Shown here: positions 34,957-44,128 of the stretch, piece by piece
Numbering within the stretch: the stretch's first letter is position 1
Layout of the letters: every line of letters begins with the position of its first letter
The notes under the pieces: generated by a model
Database searches by the model: none
The model's input: the letters and a program-made list of their open reading frames with translations, nothing else
Told to the model about the DNA's origin: nothing
Assembly (NCBI RefSeq): GCF_037893185.1
Contig: NZ_CP140772.1
Coordinates: 3,038,001-3,102,000, forward strand
Origin: Chitinophaga sp. 180180018-3
Lineage (GTDB): Bacteria; Bacteroidota; Bacteroidia; Chitinophagales; Chitinophagaceae
Reading direction: 5' to 3'
DNA: 64,000 nt
Program-made: the position numbers and the translations under genes

Positions 34957-37324
34957 CTTTCAGGTTCTCCGCCGGATTCCCCATAGCGGCCTTTATAGAC
35001 TGGAAACTGACGGTGAACAATGCAATGATCATGGCTATAATACCGGCCAGTACGAATACCCAGTAGTGGATGTTTACCCGATAGGGGTATTTCTGGAGCC
35101 AGTTGCTCATGGTAAACCAGGCGACAGGGAAGGCGATGATAGCGGAAATGGCTACCAGTTTAAGAAAATCGGCAGAAAGCAGTTGCGTGATATTGGTGGT
35201 GCTGGCGCCCAGTATTTTTCGGATGCTGATTTCTTTTGTCCGGCGTTCGGCTGTGTAGGCTGCCAGCCCGAATAAACCAAGACAGCTGATCAGAATGGCC
35301 AGGGCAGCGAATAATCGTGATAACTGCTGCATAAGCATTTCATTGACGAACATGGCGTTGAACTGATCATCTACAAACCGGTAGGAAAACGGATAAGCCG
35401 GATTGTATTGCTTCATAACACGACCGATCTTTTCCAACGCTGCTTCTTTATCAATTCCGCTTGCCATACGTACATAGGTCAGGGTGGCTTCTTCCGGTAT
35501 ACAATAGAACACCACCGGGTCCGGGGTGCCGTACATATTACCGTAAACGTAGTCCTCTACTACACCTGCTACGCGGGATTTTATCACGGAATCGCGGCGC
35601 AAAGGGGTCATGATCATTTTACCTACGGCACTGCCGGGCCCCATTAATTTCTCCATCGACGCAGTAACGATTACATCATTGCCATTGGCTGCAGCAATGG
35701 GTTTGAAGTCACTGCCGGCAATGAATTTCATTCCCAGGGTACTGAAAAACCCGGGACTAATAAGCCGTTGAGAGACGAGTATTTTATCGGTTGGCCGTTT
35801 GCCGGTCCAGTCAAGACTATTCGTATTATTACCACCATAAATAGCCTGGTGATCGGCCAGGGCTACCTGGTCTACCGCACCCGTTGCGAGCAACGCAGTT
35901 TTGATGAATTCGTAGTGTGTGTTCATCTCCCCGGTATTATTCATTACAATCAGGTTTTCCTTATTCAACCCCAGGTTACGGTGCTTCACATGTTGTATCT
36001 GCTGAAAGATGATGATGGTGCAGATGATCAATACAATAGAAATGCTGAACTGCGTGATCACCAGGCCTTTTCGGATAAACGTGCCTCCGCCGGGAGCGGA
36101 TTTGAAACCTTTCAGCACTAATACCGGGTTAAACGACGAAAGGTAAAGCGACGGGTAACTCCCTGCCAGCAAGCCACAAGTAACGGTTAATATCAGCAGA
36201 AACAGCACATGCGTGGGAGCGAGGAGGTCGACGGTCAGCTGTTTGTCTACCATCTTGTTAAAAGCAGGCAGACAAATATACAGCAGCAGCACTGCAATTA
36301 CGGCGGAAAGGATGGCAAAGAACAATGCCTCCCCGATGAATTGTAATACCAGCCTGTTTTTGCTGGCCCCCATCGTTTTGCGGACGCCTACTTCTTTTGC
36401 CCGCTTCTCGCTGCGGGCAGTGGAAAGATTCATGAAATTAATACAGGCAATCACTAAGATGATCCAGGCAATCAAAGAAAACAGCCGTACATACTCAATC
36501 CGGCCGCCGGATTGTTTGCCATCTATAAATTGACTATGCAGGCGCCAGTCGTTCATACTCAACAGAAAAGCCTGATTAATAGCATGCGGATCACGTTGCC
36601 TGATTGCGTTTTTAAGCAGATTGTTGATGATGTCGAAATTGGCATTGGGCGCAAGTTCTGCGTATATACTGACCGAATTGGCATCCCATTCGGAAAGGTA
36701 TTTATTCGCCCGGTAATAAATCTCAAAGGGTGCTACCCAGTCGAATTGTATGCTGGAGTTACCGGGATTATCTTTCACCACGCCGCTCACGACGTAAGGT
36801 TGCTTATTATCGACGATGATCGTTTTTCCTACGATATTCCTGGTGGCACCAAAAAGTTTTTGTGCTGTTTTTTCTGTAATCACCAGCGAATACAACTGCG
36901 AAAAGGCAGTAGCAGCATTTCCTTCCACAAAAGGCAACGTAAAGATCCCGAAGAGAGACGGATCGGCATACATCCCGTTGGCGTAAGTGGCTTTTTCGCC
37001 GGTGCCAAACATCGCGTTGATCGGCCCTTCAGTTGTCCGGCAGGTTTGCCGGATACCCGGCAATTCCCTTTTCATGGCCTCCGCCATCGGGGCAGGGCAG
37101 GAGGAGAAAGTCCGGATACTGCCATCATAGTTCCAGTGCTCCATTACCTGATAGATCCGGTCCTTCTTCTGATGTATATGATCAAAAGTGACCTCATCTT
37201 CTACCCACAGAAAAATAACGCCCGCACAGACAAGGCCCACTGCCAGCCCGAAAATATTGAGAAAGCTGTAGGTCTTATTCTTCCAAAGGTTTCGCAAAGC
37301 GATCTTTAAGTAGTTTTTAAACAT
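34952..37324 (-). CDS. MacB/FtsX-type ABC transporter permease
   Basis: About 790 residues with the double FtsX layout usual in Bacteroidota: an N-terminal helix (SFLNIFGLAVGLVCAGVIFL), a large extracytoplasmic MacB-PCD domain, an FtsX core (RSEKRAKEVGVRKTMGASKN) followed by further helices, a second periplasmic domain, and a second FtsX core (RRTKEISIRKILGASTTN). Such proteins couple ATP hydrolysis by a separate ATPase to work across the envelope. No ATPase gene is adjacent. The stop codon lies inside inverted repeat A. Confidence 0.93.
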   Translation of the reverse strand: MFKNYLKIALRNLWKNKTYSFLNIFGLAVGLVCAGVIFLWVEDEVTFDHIHQKKDRIYQVMEHWNYDGSIRTFSSCPAPMAEAMKRELPGIRQTCRTTEGPINAMFGTGEKATYANGMYADPSLFGIFTLPFVEGNAATAFSQLYSLVITEKTAQKLFGATRNIVGKTIIVDNKQPYVVSGVVKDNPGNSSIQFDWVAPFEIYYRANKYLSEWDANSVSIYAELAPNANFDIINNLLKNAIRQRDPHAINQAFLLSMNDWRLHSQFIDGKQSGGRIEYVRLFSLIAWIILVIACINFMNLSTARSEKRAKEVGVRKTMGASKNRLVLQFIGEALFFAILSAVIAVLLLYICLPAFNKMVDKQLTVDLLAPTHVLFLLILTVTCGLLAGSYPSLYLSSFNPVLVLKGFKSAPGGGTFIRKGLVITQFSISIVLIICTIIIFQQIQHVKHRNLGLNKENLIVMNNTGEMNTHYEFIKTALLATGAVDQVALADHQAIYGGNNTNSLDWTGKRPTDKILVSQRLISPGFFSTLGMKFIAGSDFKPIAAANGNDVIVTASMEKLMGPGSAVGKMIMTPLRRDSVIKSRVAGVVEDYVYGNMYGTPDPVVFYCIPEEATLTYVRMASGIDKEAALEKIGRVMKQYNPAYPFSYRFVDDQFNAMFVNEMLMQQLSRLFAALAILISCLGLFGLAAYTAERRTKEISIRKILGASTTNITQLLSADFLKLVAISAIIAFPVAWFTMSNWLQKYPYRVNIHYWVFVLAGIIAMIIALFTVSFQSIKAAMGNPAENLKE

Positions 37325-37487
37325 AGTGGTTACACTTTAGCAATAGTGTCTGTACCCTGGAACTAAGATGGTGCCATGCCATCATTCTTTGAAAATCAAC
37401 TGTTTGGAAAATAACTGGCGTCCGTTTTTAAACCTTATTGTCCGGAATTGAACAGGGAGGAGAAAGAATGAAGAATAGGGGATGAAG

Positions 37488-37588
37488 AATGAAGCAACAG
37501 CGGGAAGATTTTAGCGAATAGAATCGCTAAGGTGAACAACATCCGCTAAAGTTCTTCCCGTTGTTGCTTCATTTTCTGGTTTTCATTC
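37488..37588. repeat. stop-adjacent inverted repeat B (degenerate)
   Basis: A 21-bp stem with one G-U pair (37488-37508 with 37553-37573). Weaker outer pairing reaches the stop of the GIY-YIG gene at 37589. The core on one strand reads CTTTAGCGGAT, as in repeat A. A second small hairpin, TTAGCGA/TCGCTAA, sits in the loop (37511-37530). Confidence 0.75.
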
Positions 37589-37921
37589 TCAATAATGATC
37601 TCCTTGCCACTGTTCTTTCACCAGTGCTTCCAGTGCCTTCAATTCCCTTTTATAGTCCGTTTGAGGATCGTCACTTTCTTTCAATACTTCGAGTATTTCG
37701 TAAACAAAGTCGTCGCCGTTTTGTTCCTGCCAATCGCGCTGCAAGGCTTCATTGGCATATCGTCCGGACATTAGCTGTACCCGTAGCGAGTTCCAGGCCC
37801 TGTCTACGTCCATGCTGTTGCCGATCAATACTTTGTTGTTTCGCTTGTTCCGTAGCTGGAAAACACCTTTTCGGAATACCATCTCCCTATATGCCTGCTT
37901 CAATTCTTTCTTTGAGGTCAT
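37589..37921 (-). CDS. GIY-YIG nuclease family-like protein
   Basis: A 110-residue cytosolic protein. GVFQLRNKRNNKVLIGNSMD (about 19-38) matches the divergent GIY-YIG group common in Bacteroidota, where the first tyrosines are replaced. RDWQEQNGDDFVYEILEVLK follows. Catalytic ability is uncertain because GIY-YIG itself is not intact. The start codon lies inside a 22-bp direct repeat whose other copy spans the stop of the neighbouring tetR. Confidence 0.7.
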   Translation of the reverse strand: MTSKKELKQAYREMVFRKGVFQLRNKRNNKVLIGNSMDVDRAWNSLRVQLMSGRYANEALQRDWQEQNGDDFVYEILEVLKESDDPQTDYKRELKALEALVKEQWQGDHY

Positions 37922-38012
37922 TGTTTACTGTTTTATTGTTGAGCTGTAAAAACTATTTGTCCGTTTGATGTTTGCTTCATCATTCAGCGGTTGAGGTCAT
38001 TGTTTACTGTTT
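37912..38012. repeat. 22-bp direct repeat, two copies 79 bp apart
   Basis: Identical 22-base copies at 37912-37933 and 37991-38012. Read on the minus strand each contains AAACAGTAAACAATGACC, i.e. a TAA followed by an ATG. One copy gives the tetR stop and the other the GIY-YIG start. Confidence 0.85.
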
Positions 38013-38597
38013 CAATTGCTGATCTATGAAACTGCCTGCCTGTTTCACGAATGCCTCATAGCTCCCCGGATAACGCCGGTTGAGATACAGCGTAAGGAGC
38101 CCCGTACAGCCGTAAAGCAGTACCATATTCTTATGTGCCGCCTCTCTGATGGTTAGCATGCGCCTGTCGACACAAAACTCCCAGTCTGCCGCGCAAAGAT
38201 CGCCCAGCAACGATGTTACCAGCTCGCTGGTATTGCCTTTCTGATCTATATCGGATAGTTTCTCGTTGAAGAAAAGGTCGAATATCCCCGGGTACTGAAT
38301 GAAGTAATCCATATAAGCCAATATGATCGCTTTCAGCCGCTTATTGCCTGGCGTGATACTACTGGTGCGCCCGGCCGTATACTCCTGGCATTCTTCCCGG
38401 AAGTCCTTTACGCAAAGGAATACCAGGTCTTTTACGTCCTTGAAGTAGTTGTAAAGCGTGGCAAAGGAATATCCCGCACGATCTGCTATATTCCTGACAC
38501 TGACGCTTTTCAGCCCTTCACTTTTCAACAGCTCTTTGGTAGCAGCAATAAAATATCCTCTGACCCTTTGCTCCTGGATTTCTTTTTTATTTACCAT
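38004..38597 (-). CDS. TetR family regulator
   Basis: About 197 residues. Helix-turn-helix: ATKELLKSEGLKSVSVRNIA, then GYSFATLYNYFKDVKDLV. The start is placed at 38597 (MVNKKEIQEQ) because the next upstream ATG would put codons over a palindromic operator at 38610-38624. It diverges from the GH43 gene (74 bases upstream of it), which it may control. Downstream lies the GIY-YIG gene. Confidence 0.88.
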   Translation of the reverse strand: MVNKKEIQEQRVRGYFIAATKELLKSEGLKSVSVRNIADRAGYSFATLYNYFKDVKDLVFLCVKDFREECQEYTAGRTSSITPGNKRLKAIILAYMDYFIQYPGIFDLFFNEKLSDIDQKGNTSELVTSLLGDLCAADWEFCVDRRMLTIREAAHKNMVLLYGCTGLLTLYLNRRYPGSYEAFVKQAGSFIDQQLKQ

Positions 38598-38609
38598 AGT
38601 GCAAATATA

Positions 38610-38624
38610 TTGAACAGTGTTCAA
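38610..38624. promoter_or_regulatory. TetR operator
   Basis: TTGAAC-AGT-GTTCAA, a perfect 6-bp inverted repeat, 13 bases upstream of tetR and between two divergent genes. Confidence 0.7.
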
Positions 38625-38639
38625 ATTTTGTTATGATAT

Positions 38640-38670
38640 TAATAAGAATTGCGATTCCTAATTCTTATTA
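38640..38670. other. AT-rich hairpin between tetR and GH43
   Basis: TAATAAGAATT (38640-38650) pairs with 38660-38670 across nine bases. The AAGAATT word is the same as in the outer arms of the long inverted repeats, so this may be a short relative or a plain leader hairpin for GH43. Confidence 0.5.
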
Positions 38671-38697
38671 TATTTATCGGTTTCTAATACTCATGAT

Positions 38698-39681
38698 ATG
38701 AAAAGACTCTTTGTACTGTTGCTGGCGACGAGCTGCGCGTGCACGGTAATGGCCCAGCAAAAAAAGAAAGGCAATTTCTCAGGCAATCCCGTTTTTCCAG
38801 GCTGGTACGCTGATCCCGAAGGAGTAGTGTTCAACAAAGCTTACTGGATCTATCCCACCTATTCCGCCGCGTACGAGAAACAGGTTTTCTTTGACGCCTT
38901 TTCTTCTCCCGATCTTGTAAACTGGACCAAACACGCTGCTATTTTGGATACGGCTGCGGTAAAGTGGGCCAAACGCGCGATGTGGGCGCCGGCTATTGTA
39001 GAAAAAAATCATAAATACTATTTCTTCTTCGGCGCTAATGATATTCAGAACAACCAGGAAACCGGTGGGATAGGAGTGGCCGTGGCAGATAATCCGGCCG
39101 GTCCGTTCAGGGATTACCTGGGAAAGCCGCTGGTCGATAAGATCATTAATAAAGCACAACCGATCGATCAATACGTGTTCCACGACAGTGACGGGAAATA
39201 CTATCTCATCTATGGCGGCTGGGGCCATTGCAATATTGCACAACTGAACGATGATTTTACCGGGTTCGTTCCATTCGCTGATGGTACAACATTCCGGGAA
39301 ATCACCCCTGAAAAATATGTGGAAGGGCCTACGATGTTCAAAAAAGACGGTAAGTATTATTTCATGTGGTCGGAAGGCGGATGGACAGGCCCGGACTATA
39401 GTGTAGCCTATGCCATCGCAGATACTCCCCTGGGGCCGTTTAAACGTATCGGCAAGATCCTGGAACAGGATCCGGCGATCGCTACCGGCGCGGGGCATCA
39501 TTCTGTGATTAGTATCCCGGAGGAAAACCGCTGGTACATTGTGTATCATCGCCGGCCGCTGACGGAGAAGGCTGCTAACTCCAGGGAAACCTGCATCGAC
39601 CGGATGTATTTCGATAAAGACGGCTTCATTAAGCCGGTGAAGATCACCCGTGAAGGAGTCAGCAAAGCCGTTATACGCTAA
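38698..39681 (+). CDS. glycoside hydrolase family 43 protein
   Basis: About 327 residues with a signal peptide (MKRLFVLLLATSCACTVMA). The five-bladed propeller family has three acidic residues, and all are visible: Asp in GWYADPEGV (base), Asp in IDQYVFHD (pKa modulator) and Glu in KYVEGPTMFKK (acid). WAPAIVEKNHKYYFFFGAN is typical. It probably acts on arabinan, xylan or galactan side chains. It stands alone rather than in a polysaccharide-utilisation locus and diverges from a TetR gene that may regulate it. Confidence 0.92.
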   Translation: MKRLFVLLLATSCACTVMAQQKKKGNFSGNPVFPGWYADPEGVVFNKAYWIYPTYSAAYEKQVFFDAFSSPDLVNWTKHAAILDTAAVKWAKRAMWAPAIVEKNHKYYFFFGANDIQNNQETGGIGVAVADNPAGPFRDYLGKPLVDKIINKAQPIDQYVFHDSDGKYYLIYGGWGHCNIAQLNDDFTGFVPFADGTTFREITPEKYVEGPTMFKKDGKYYFMWSEGGWTGPDYSVAYAIADTPLGPFKRIGKILEQDPAIATGAGHHSVISIPEENRWYIVYHRRPLTEKAANSRETCIDRMYFDKDGFIKPVKITREGVSKAVIR

Positions 39682-39694
39682 CACGGGAAGACTG

Positions 39695-40954
39695 TCAGAG
39701 CGGTCGGTAAGCAGGTGATTTTTTGATCAGATCACTATTATCGACCGCTTTCATAGCTGTTTGTTTTTTCCGCTCTCTTACGAAGATGGCGGTGGCTACT
39801 GCACCGCTTATGCCTGCTACAAACACTGTGAGCTGTGGCCCTATGAAATAAGCCAGCAATCCTGTAAGCAAACTGCCTACCGGGATAATTCCCTGATATG
39901 CCATAATGTAGTAACTGATGACCCTCGCCCGCATGGCGGGCGCTGCATGTGTTTGTATGTAGGTATTGATGGAAGAAGTTTGCGCCATCATGCCTACGCC
40001 CGATAGCATCATAAATACCAGTGCCATTGGAAGCCACTTACTGAACGAAAGCAATAACACACTCAGGGAAAATATCAGGCTCGCAGAAACCAGTATTTTT
40101 ATCAGATCCCTGCCGGGTTTCAGTCGCGCCATGAAAATAGCAGACGCAATGGAACCCAGCCCGGCAGCGCTTTCGAACCAGCTGAAGGTTTTCGCATTTC
40201 CATGAAAGATATCTTTTGCAAACACCGGCATCAGCGTATTGAAAGGGATCACCAGCAGGCTGCTGGCGGAAAGCATCAGCAGCAACGACGCAATATCTTT
40301 ATCGGAAGATACATACCGGTATCCTTCCCTGAGTTCTTCCCATATACTGCGATCGGACTTTACCACAGGCGGCAACGTAATTTTCATCATCCACAAAGAA
40401 ATCAATACCGGTACATAGCTCAGGAAATTACTAAGGAAACAAAAATCTTCCCCAAACGCACTCAGTATAATTCCTGCCAGTGCAGGCCCGGCAATACGGG
40501 CGAAATTAGCCATGGTAGAATTCAGGGCAATTGCATTGGGCAGATCCTCGCGGTTCTCCACCATCTCCACCATCAATGATTGCCGGCAGGTAACGTCAAA
40601 AGCATTGATGACTCCCTGTACCAATGAAAGAAAAATAATGCCCGGAATATTATACCAGCGCAGCAGGATCATGCCCGCCAGCGCGCCGGCCTGTAACATC
40701 GAAATCACCTGCGTGAGCATCAGCAGGCGATACCGGTTGTGGCGATCAATATAACTCCCGGCATATGGCGAAAGCAACAGCGAAGGAATGAGGCTCACAA
40801 AACTAACCACGCCCAACAACATCGCCGAATTGGTTAACCGGTAAACCAGCCAGCAAACAGCTGTTTTCTGCATCCAGGTGCCGATCAGGGAGATCGACTG
40901 ACCATAGAAAAATAACCTGAAATTCGGAGATTTTAATGCGCGAAATGTATTCAT
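39695..40954 (-). CDS. MFS exporter (MFS_3 / EntS-like)
   Basis: About 419 residues with 12 predicted helices. The opening FRLFFYGQSISLIGTWMQKT and the A-motif-like SYIDRHNRYRLL are typical of the MFS_3 group that includes enterobactin exporter EntS. It probably expels a drug or siderophore. It diverges from the LysR gene 112 bases away, a layout in which LysR often regulates the neighbour. Confidence 0.88.
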   Translation of the reverse strand: MNTFRALKSPNFRLFFYGQSISLIGTWMQKTAVCWLVYRLTNSAMLLGVVSFVSLIPSLLLSPYAGSYIDRHNRYRLLMLTQVISMLQAGALAGMILLRWYNIPGIIFLSLVQGVINAFDVTCRQSLMVEMVENREDLPNAIALNSTMANFARIAGPALAGIILSAFGEDFCFLSNFLSYVPVLISLWMMKITLPPVVKSDRSIWEELREGYRYVSSDKDIASLLLMLSASSLLVIPFNTLMPVFAKDIFHGNAKTFSWFESAAGLGSIASAIFMARLKPGRDLIKILVSASLIFSLSVLLLSFSKWLPMALVFMMLSGVGMMAQTSSINTYIQTHAAPAMRARVISYYIMAYQGIIPVGSLLTGLLAYFIGPQLTVFVAGISGAVATAIFVRERKKQTAMKAVDNSDLIKKSPAYRPL

Positions 40955-41066
40955 CTTATCACTTTTTGGGCTGGTGTTTCAATAAACTGCTGCAAATTTC
41001 GGTAATTGAGATATATTTGTTAAATAGATTGTTTTAATGGTTTTAATAGTTAAAAACGATTAATAG

Positions 41067-41972
41067 ATGGAGCTGCGTCAACTAACCTATTTTGTGAAGG
41101 CAGCGGAGATGTCACATTTCACGGATGCTGCTGCCATGCTGTATATCACTCAATCCACTTTGTCGCAACAGATCAAGCAGCTCGAAAATGAGCTGGGGAT
41201 GCTGTTGTTCGACAGGATCGGGAAGCATGTGCAATTGACGGAAGCGGGTCGCGTGTTCCTGCAACATGCGCGGCAGATACTGCTGGATGTCGACAAGGGA
41301 AAGCAGGCAATACAGGATCTGCAGCAGGTACTCCGCGGGGAGCTCCGTATAGGTAGCACCTACGCGTTTACATCTCTCTTACTACCTGCCCTTACCACTT
41401 TCCCGGTGAAATACCCCGGCATAAAGATCTATGTGGAATACGGCACAACGGCGGCGCTGGAACGCAAGCTCCGCGCGTCTGAACTGGATTTGGTGCTGGC
41501 ATTTCATCAGGATGTATTTGGCGCCGACCTTAACATGCGGGAGCTGTTCCGGTCGAAAATGGTGGTAGTGGTATCGAAGAAGAATAAACTGGCGGGATTG
41601 AAGAAAATCAGCCTGCAAAATCTTAATGGGATGGATCTTATCTTTCCCTCGTTTGGTTTCAGTGCCCGGGATTCACTGGATGAGGTATTGAAAAGCAATA
41701 AAATTCAGCCGGCCGTTAAAATTGAGATGAACGATATACACTCCATCCTGAAACTGGTGGAAAAGGGGCATTGGGCTACCCTGCTCAATGAACGTGCGTT
41801 GCTGGGCTGGAAGAATCTGGTAGCCATTCCGGTAGAAGGACGTGAACTGCAACGAAGAGCTTATGTTATCTGGCAAAAAGGAATTTACCGCAAGAAGGCT
41901 GCGGATCTGTTCACGGAAGAGTTATGGAAAGGTATGCAGGAAGATGGTATTCAACCCGGTATCCATCGTTAA
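41067..41972 (+). CDS. LysR family transcriptional regulator
   Basis: About 301 residues. The N-terminal winged helix is ELRQLTYFVKAAEMSHFTDA and LYITQSTLSQQIKQLENELG. The effector domain starts at about 90 (GELRIGSTYAFTSLLLPAL). It resembles the CynR/GltC-like branch. It is divergent from the MFS exporter; the shared 40955-41066 region is AT-rich, with T-N11-A-type sequence such as TTGTTTTAATGGTTTTAA where it could bind. The effector is unknown. Confidence 0.92.
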   Translation: MELRQLTYFVKAAEMSHFTDAAAMLYITQSTLSQQIKQLENELGMLLFDRIGKHVQLTEAGRVFLQHARQILLDVDKGKQAIQDLQQVLRGELRIGSTYAFTSLLLPALTTFPVKYPGIKIYVEYGTTAALERKLRASELDLVLAFHQDVFGADLNMRELFRSKMVVVVSKKNKLAGLKKISLQNLNGMDLIFPSFGFSARDSLDEVLKSNKIQPAVKIEMNDIHSILKLVEKGHWATLLNERALLGWKNLVAIPVEGRELQRRAYVIWQKGIYRKKAADLFTEELWKGMQEDGIQPGIHR

Positions 41973-42029
41973 AAGAGTGGCCACACAGCAGCAGCCTCTT
42001 GCTGCCACCGGGGTGACCACCTGAAAGAG

Positions 42030-42974
42030 TTACTGGGCTTTTCTCAGGTCCGCAATGGGGCATCGGTAATAGCTTTCAAACGTCTGCGCCAGATCTTCCC
42101 AGCTATCGTACAGCGCTACGGCGGCGATATATGTCAACGTATAATCTGTTTCAACGATCATTTTAAAAACAGCAGCCATGGACTCCTGTAGTATCAGTTC
42201 TTCCACGCTGATCAGGAATTCCTGCTCAAACGGTACTTCGAGGAATTCAGGTACAACCCTGAACCGGTCGCATAATGCCTCTTTGCTGCCGGCTTCCAGT
42301 GGGTACTCCATGATAAAGGCTGCAATGCTGCGCAATTGCTGGCGATGATGTTCCATCAGCATCACAGGTGGATGAGTTTCCAGCGAGCGCAGGTAAGTAC
42401 TGAAAAAATCGATGGCGTTCCGGCGGAAGAAAACATCAGCAACCTTTCCGATCATTCTGAAACCGGCGATCCGGCGCACGATATGGTAGTTTACCTCGTT
42501 TGGCCGGAAGGGGAGCTTGCTGACCGGGTATTGCCCCTTTTTGATACCCGGAATATCCAGGGCCTGAAAAAGCGGAAATTCTTTTTTGAGATAACCAAGA
42601 TATGTCAGGTCGAAATACACCTGGAAATTGACGGCAAATTCCAGCTGCGTATCCGGACTGTCTCCCGTCATGATCCGCATCTGCGGGCCAGGTCCGCTAT
42701 CCGTTGGACTGGAAATACCCGCTGGCAACATATATTTCTTGGGGTCAATCCGTTTGAGGGCAATCCCGTTGCCCAGGTGAATGAGGTGATAGTAAATAAG
42801 AAATTGTTCCAGTTCAATTTGCTGGCTAAATATGATACCGCTTTCATCTGCGTCCAGGAAGCATTTGGCATTTGGGATCAGCTGGGATTGTAAATAACCG
42901 GGAATACGTTCGTAGGTGATACAATCCGTCGTTTCATGGTTAGAGATGAGGTATTTGCTTGCAGGCAGATTCAT
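42030..42974 (-). CDS. divergent AraC-like regulator (hypothetical)
   Basis: About 314 residues. I do not recognise the first 210. The last 85 can be laid over an AraC double helix-turn-helix: SKEALCDRFRVVPEFLEVPF as the first unit and TLTYIAAVALYDSWEDLAQT, then FESYYRCPIADLR, as the second. The match is weak and key positions are replaced. It is third in the operon sigma, FecR, this gene, where a susC would normally be. It is probably a regulator tied to that sigma circuit. Confidence 0.5.
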   Translation of the reverse strand: MNLPASKYLISNHETTDCITYERIPGYLQSQLIPNAKCFLDADESGIIFSQQIELEQFLIYYHLIHLGNGIALKRIDPKKYMLPAGISSPTDSGPGPQMRIMTGDSPDTQLEFAVNFQVYFDLTYLGYLKKEFPLFQALDIPGIKKGQYPVSKLPFRPNEVNYHIVRRIAGFRMIGKVADVFFRRNAIDFFSTYLRSLETHPPVMLMEHHRQQLRSIAAFIMEYPLEAGSKEALCDRFRVVPEFLEVPFEQEFLISVEELILQESMAAVFKMIVETDYTLTYIAAVALYDSWEDLAQTFESYYRCPIADLRKAQ

Positions 42975-43000
42975 AACTAATGGTTATTGAATGTTGTGGT

Positions 43001-44092
43001 TTATTTGAAATGCAGTGTGCTATCAGCGGTAAAATAGAAATCAGTACCTGTGGTGGCTTTAATACCATCCAGCAGGAAGCTCATGGGCGTATTTTTGTCC
43101 AGCAACCCGGTAAATCTCCGTTGTCCGGCGGCTGGATTGTCGACCACCGCGCGTACCCCGAACCAGCGGAAAATGGTGCCGCAAACTTCTTCAATAGGCA
43201 TTTCAGAGAAGCAATACAATCCTTTCTGCCATCCCAGTTCCACAGTGGCATTAAATGGCCGGGTATCGAGCGATTCGGTTTTCTGATCGAAAACAGCCTG
43301 CTGACCTGGTTTCATCAGTATCGCTTTTTTGCCGGCCTTCATCCTTACTTTACCTTCTATCAGTGAAACCTTTACCAGGCCGCTATCGTAGCTGTTGATG
43401 TTAAAAGAAGTACCCAATACATCCACCGTACTGTTAGGTAGATGCACCTGGAAGGGTTTACCTGTTTGCCGCGCTACTTTAACGTAAGCCTCGCCATCCA
43501 GCGTAATTTCACGGGTATGCCCGTTGAAATTGAAAGGAAACTTCATGCTGGTAACAGCGTTGAGGGTTACGACCGAGCCATCGGAGAGGGCAACATCGAA
43601 GCGCTGGCCATGAGGTACAGAAATAGTATTGACACCTTCCGGCAGCGTGGTGCCGGTATTGAGGAAGAGCGTGTTATTCTTAACCGGAATCTCCCGGCCG
43701 GCTACATGGATAAGGCCGCTGGCTTCTGAAAGGTTGATGGCAGGCCCGCTGGCTGGCTGGAGAATCACGTCATTTCTGACAGCCACTACTTTTACCGGTT
43801 TTGAAGAGCGAAAGAAATTGAATTTCCAGACAGCAGCTGCCAATAACATAACAGCAGCGGCAGCCGTCCAGGGCATAAGTTTGCGGAGAATAGACTTTTT
43901 AGGCTGAAAATCAATTACTTCGATCCAGGCTGCCGGAGGATCTGGAATGTGCATGGAGGAGAGTTTTTCCCATTTTTCCCTGACATTAGCGTCCTCTTCA
44001 ATAAGTTCTTCCAATAATTGATCATCTGCCGCTGAGATAGTTCCCGCCAGCTTTTCTGTCATCAACTTATATATTTCTTCTGCGCTGTTCAT
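43001..44092 (-). CDS. FecR-family anti-sigma factor
   Basis: About 363 residues. The ATG at 44092 is used; a GTG two codons upstream is possible. Cytosolic part about 1-70; membrane helix LMPWTAAAAVMLLAAAVWKF (about 72-91). The FecR core contains VPHGQRFDVALSDGSVVTLN, GEAYVKVARQTGKPFQVHL and VDVLGTSFNINSY; the C-terminal DUF4974 has SEMPIEEVCGTIFRWFGV. It should control the sigma factor encoded just upstream. No SusC or STN gene is near, so its signal source is not obvious. Confidence 0.92.
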   Translation of the reverse strand: MNSAEEIYKLMTEKLAGTISAADDQLLEELIEEDANVREKWEKLSSMHIPDPPAAWIEVIDFQPKKSILRKLMPWTAAAAVMLLAAAVWKFNFFRSSKPVKVVAVRNDVILQPASGPAINLSEASGLIHVAGREIPVKNNTLFLNTGTTLPEGVNTISVPHGQRFDVALSDGSVVTLNAVTSMKFPFNFNGHTREITLDGEAYVKVARQTGKPFQVHLPNSTVDVLGTSFNINSYDSGLVKVSLIEGKVRMKAGKKAILMKPGQQAVFDQKTESLDTRPFNATVELGWQKGLYCFSEMPIEEVCGTIFRWFGVRAVVDNPAAGQRRFTGLLDKNTPMSFLLDGIKATTGTDFYFTADSTLHFK

Positions 44093-44128
44093 GTACACTA
44101 TTAACAGTTTATTTAATCGGGCGGGGTA

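Noticed and set aside
36512..37309. 265-codon frame antisense to the FtsX-type permease
   Set aside because: No domain recognised; opposite strand is a clear MacB/FtsX protein.
41973..42029. Possible terminator between lysR and the AraC-like gene
   Set aside because: Only a short GCAGCA/TGCTGC stem in GC-rich sequence, no T-run; not strong enough to list.
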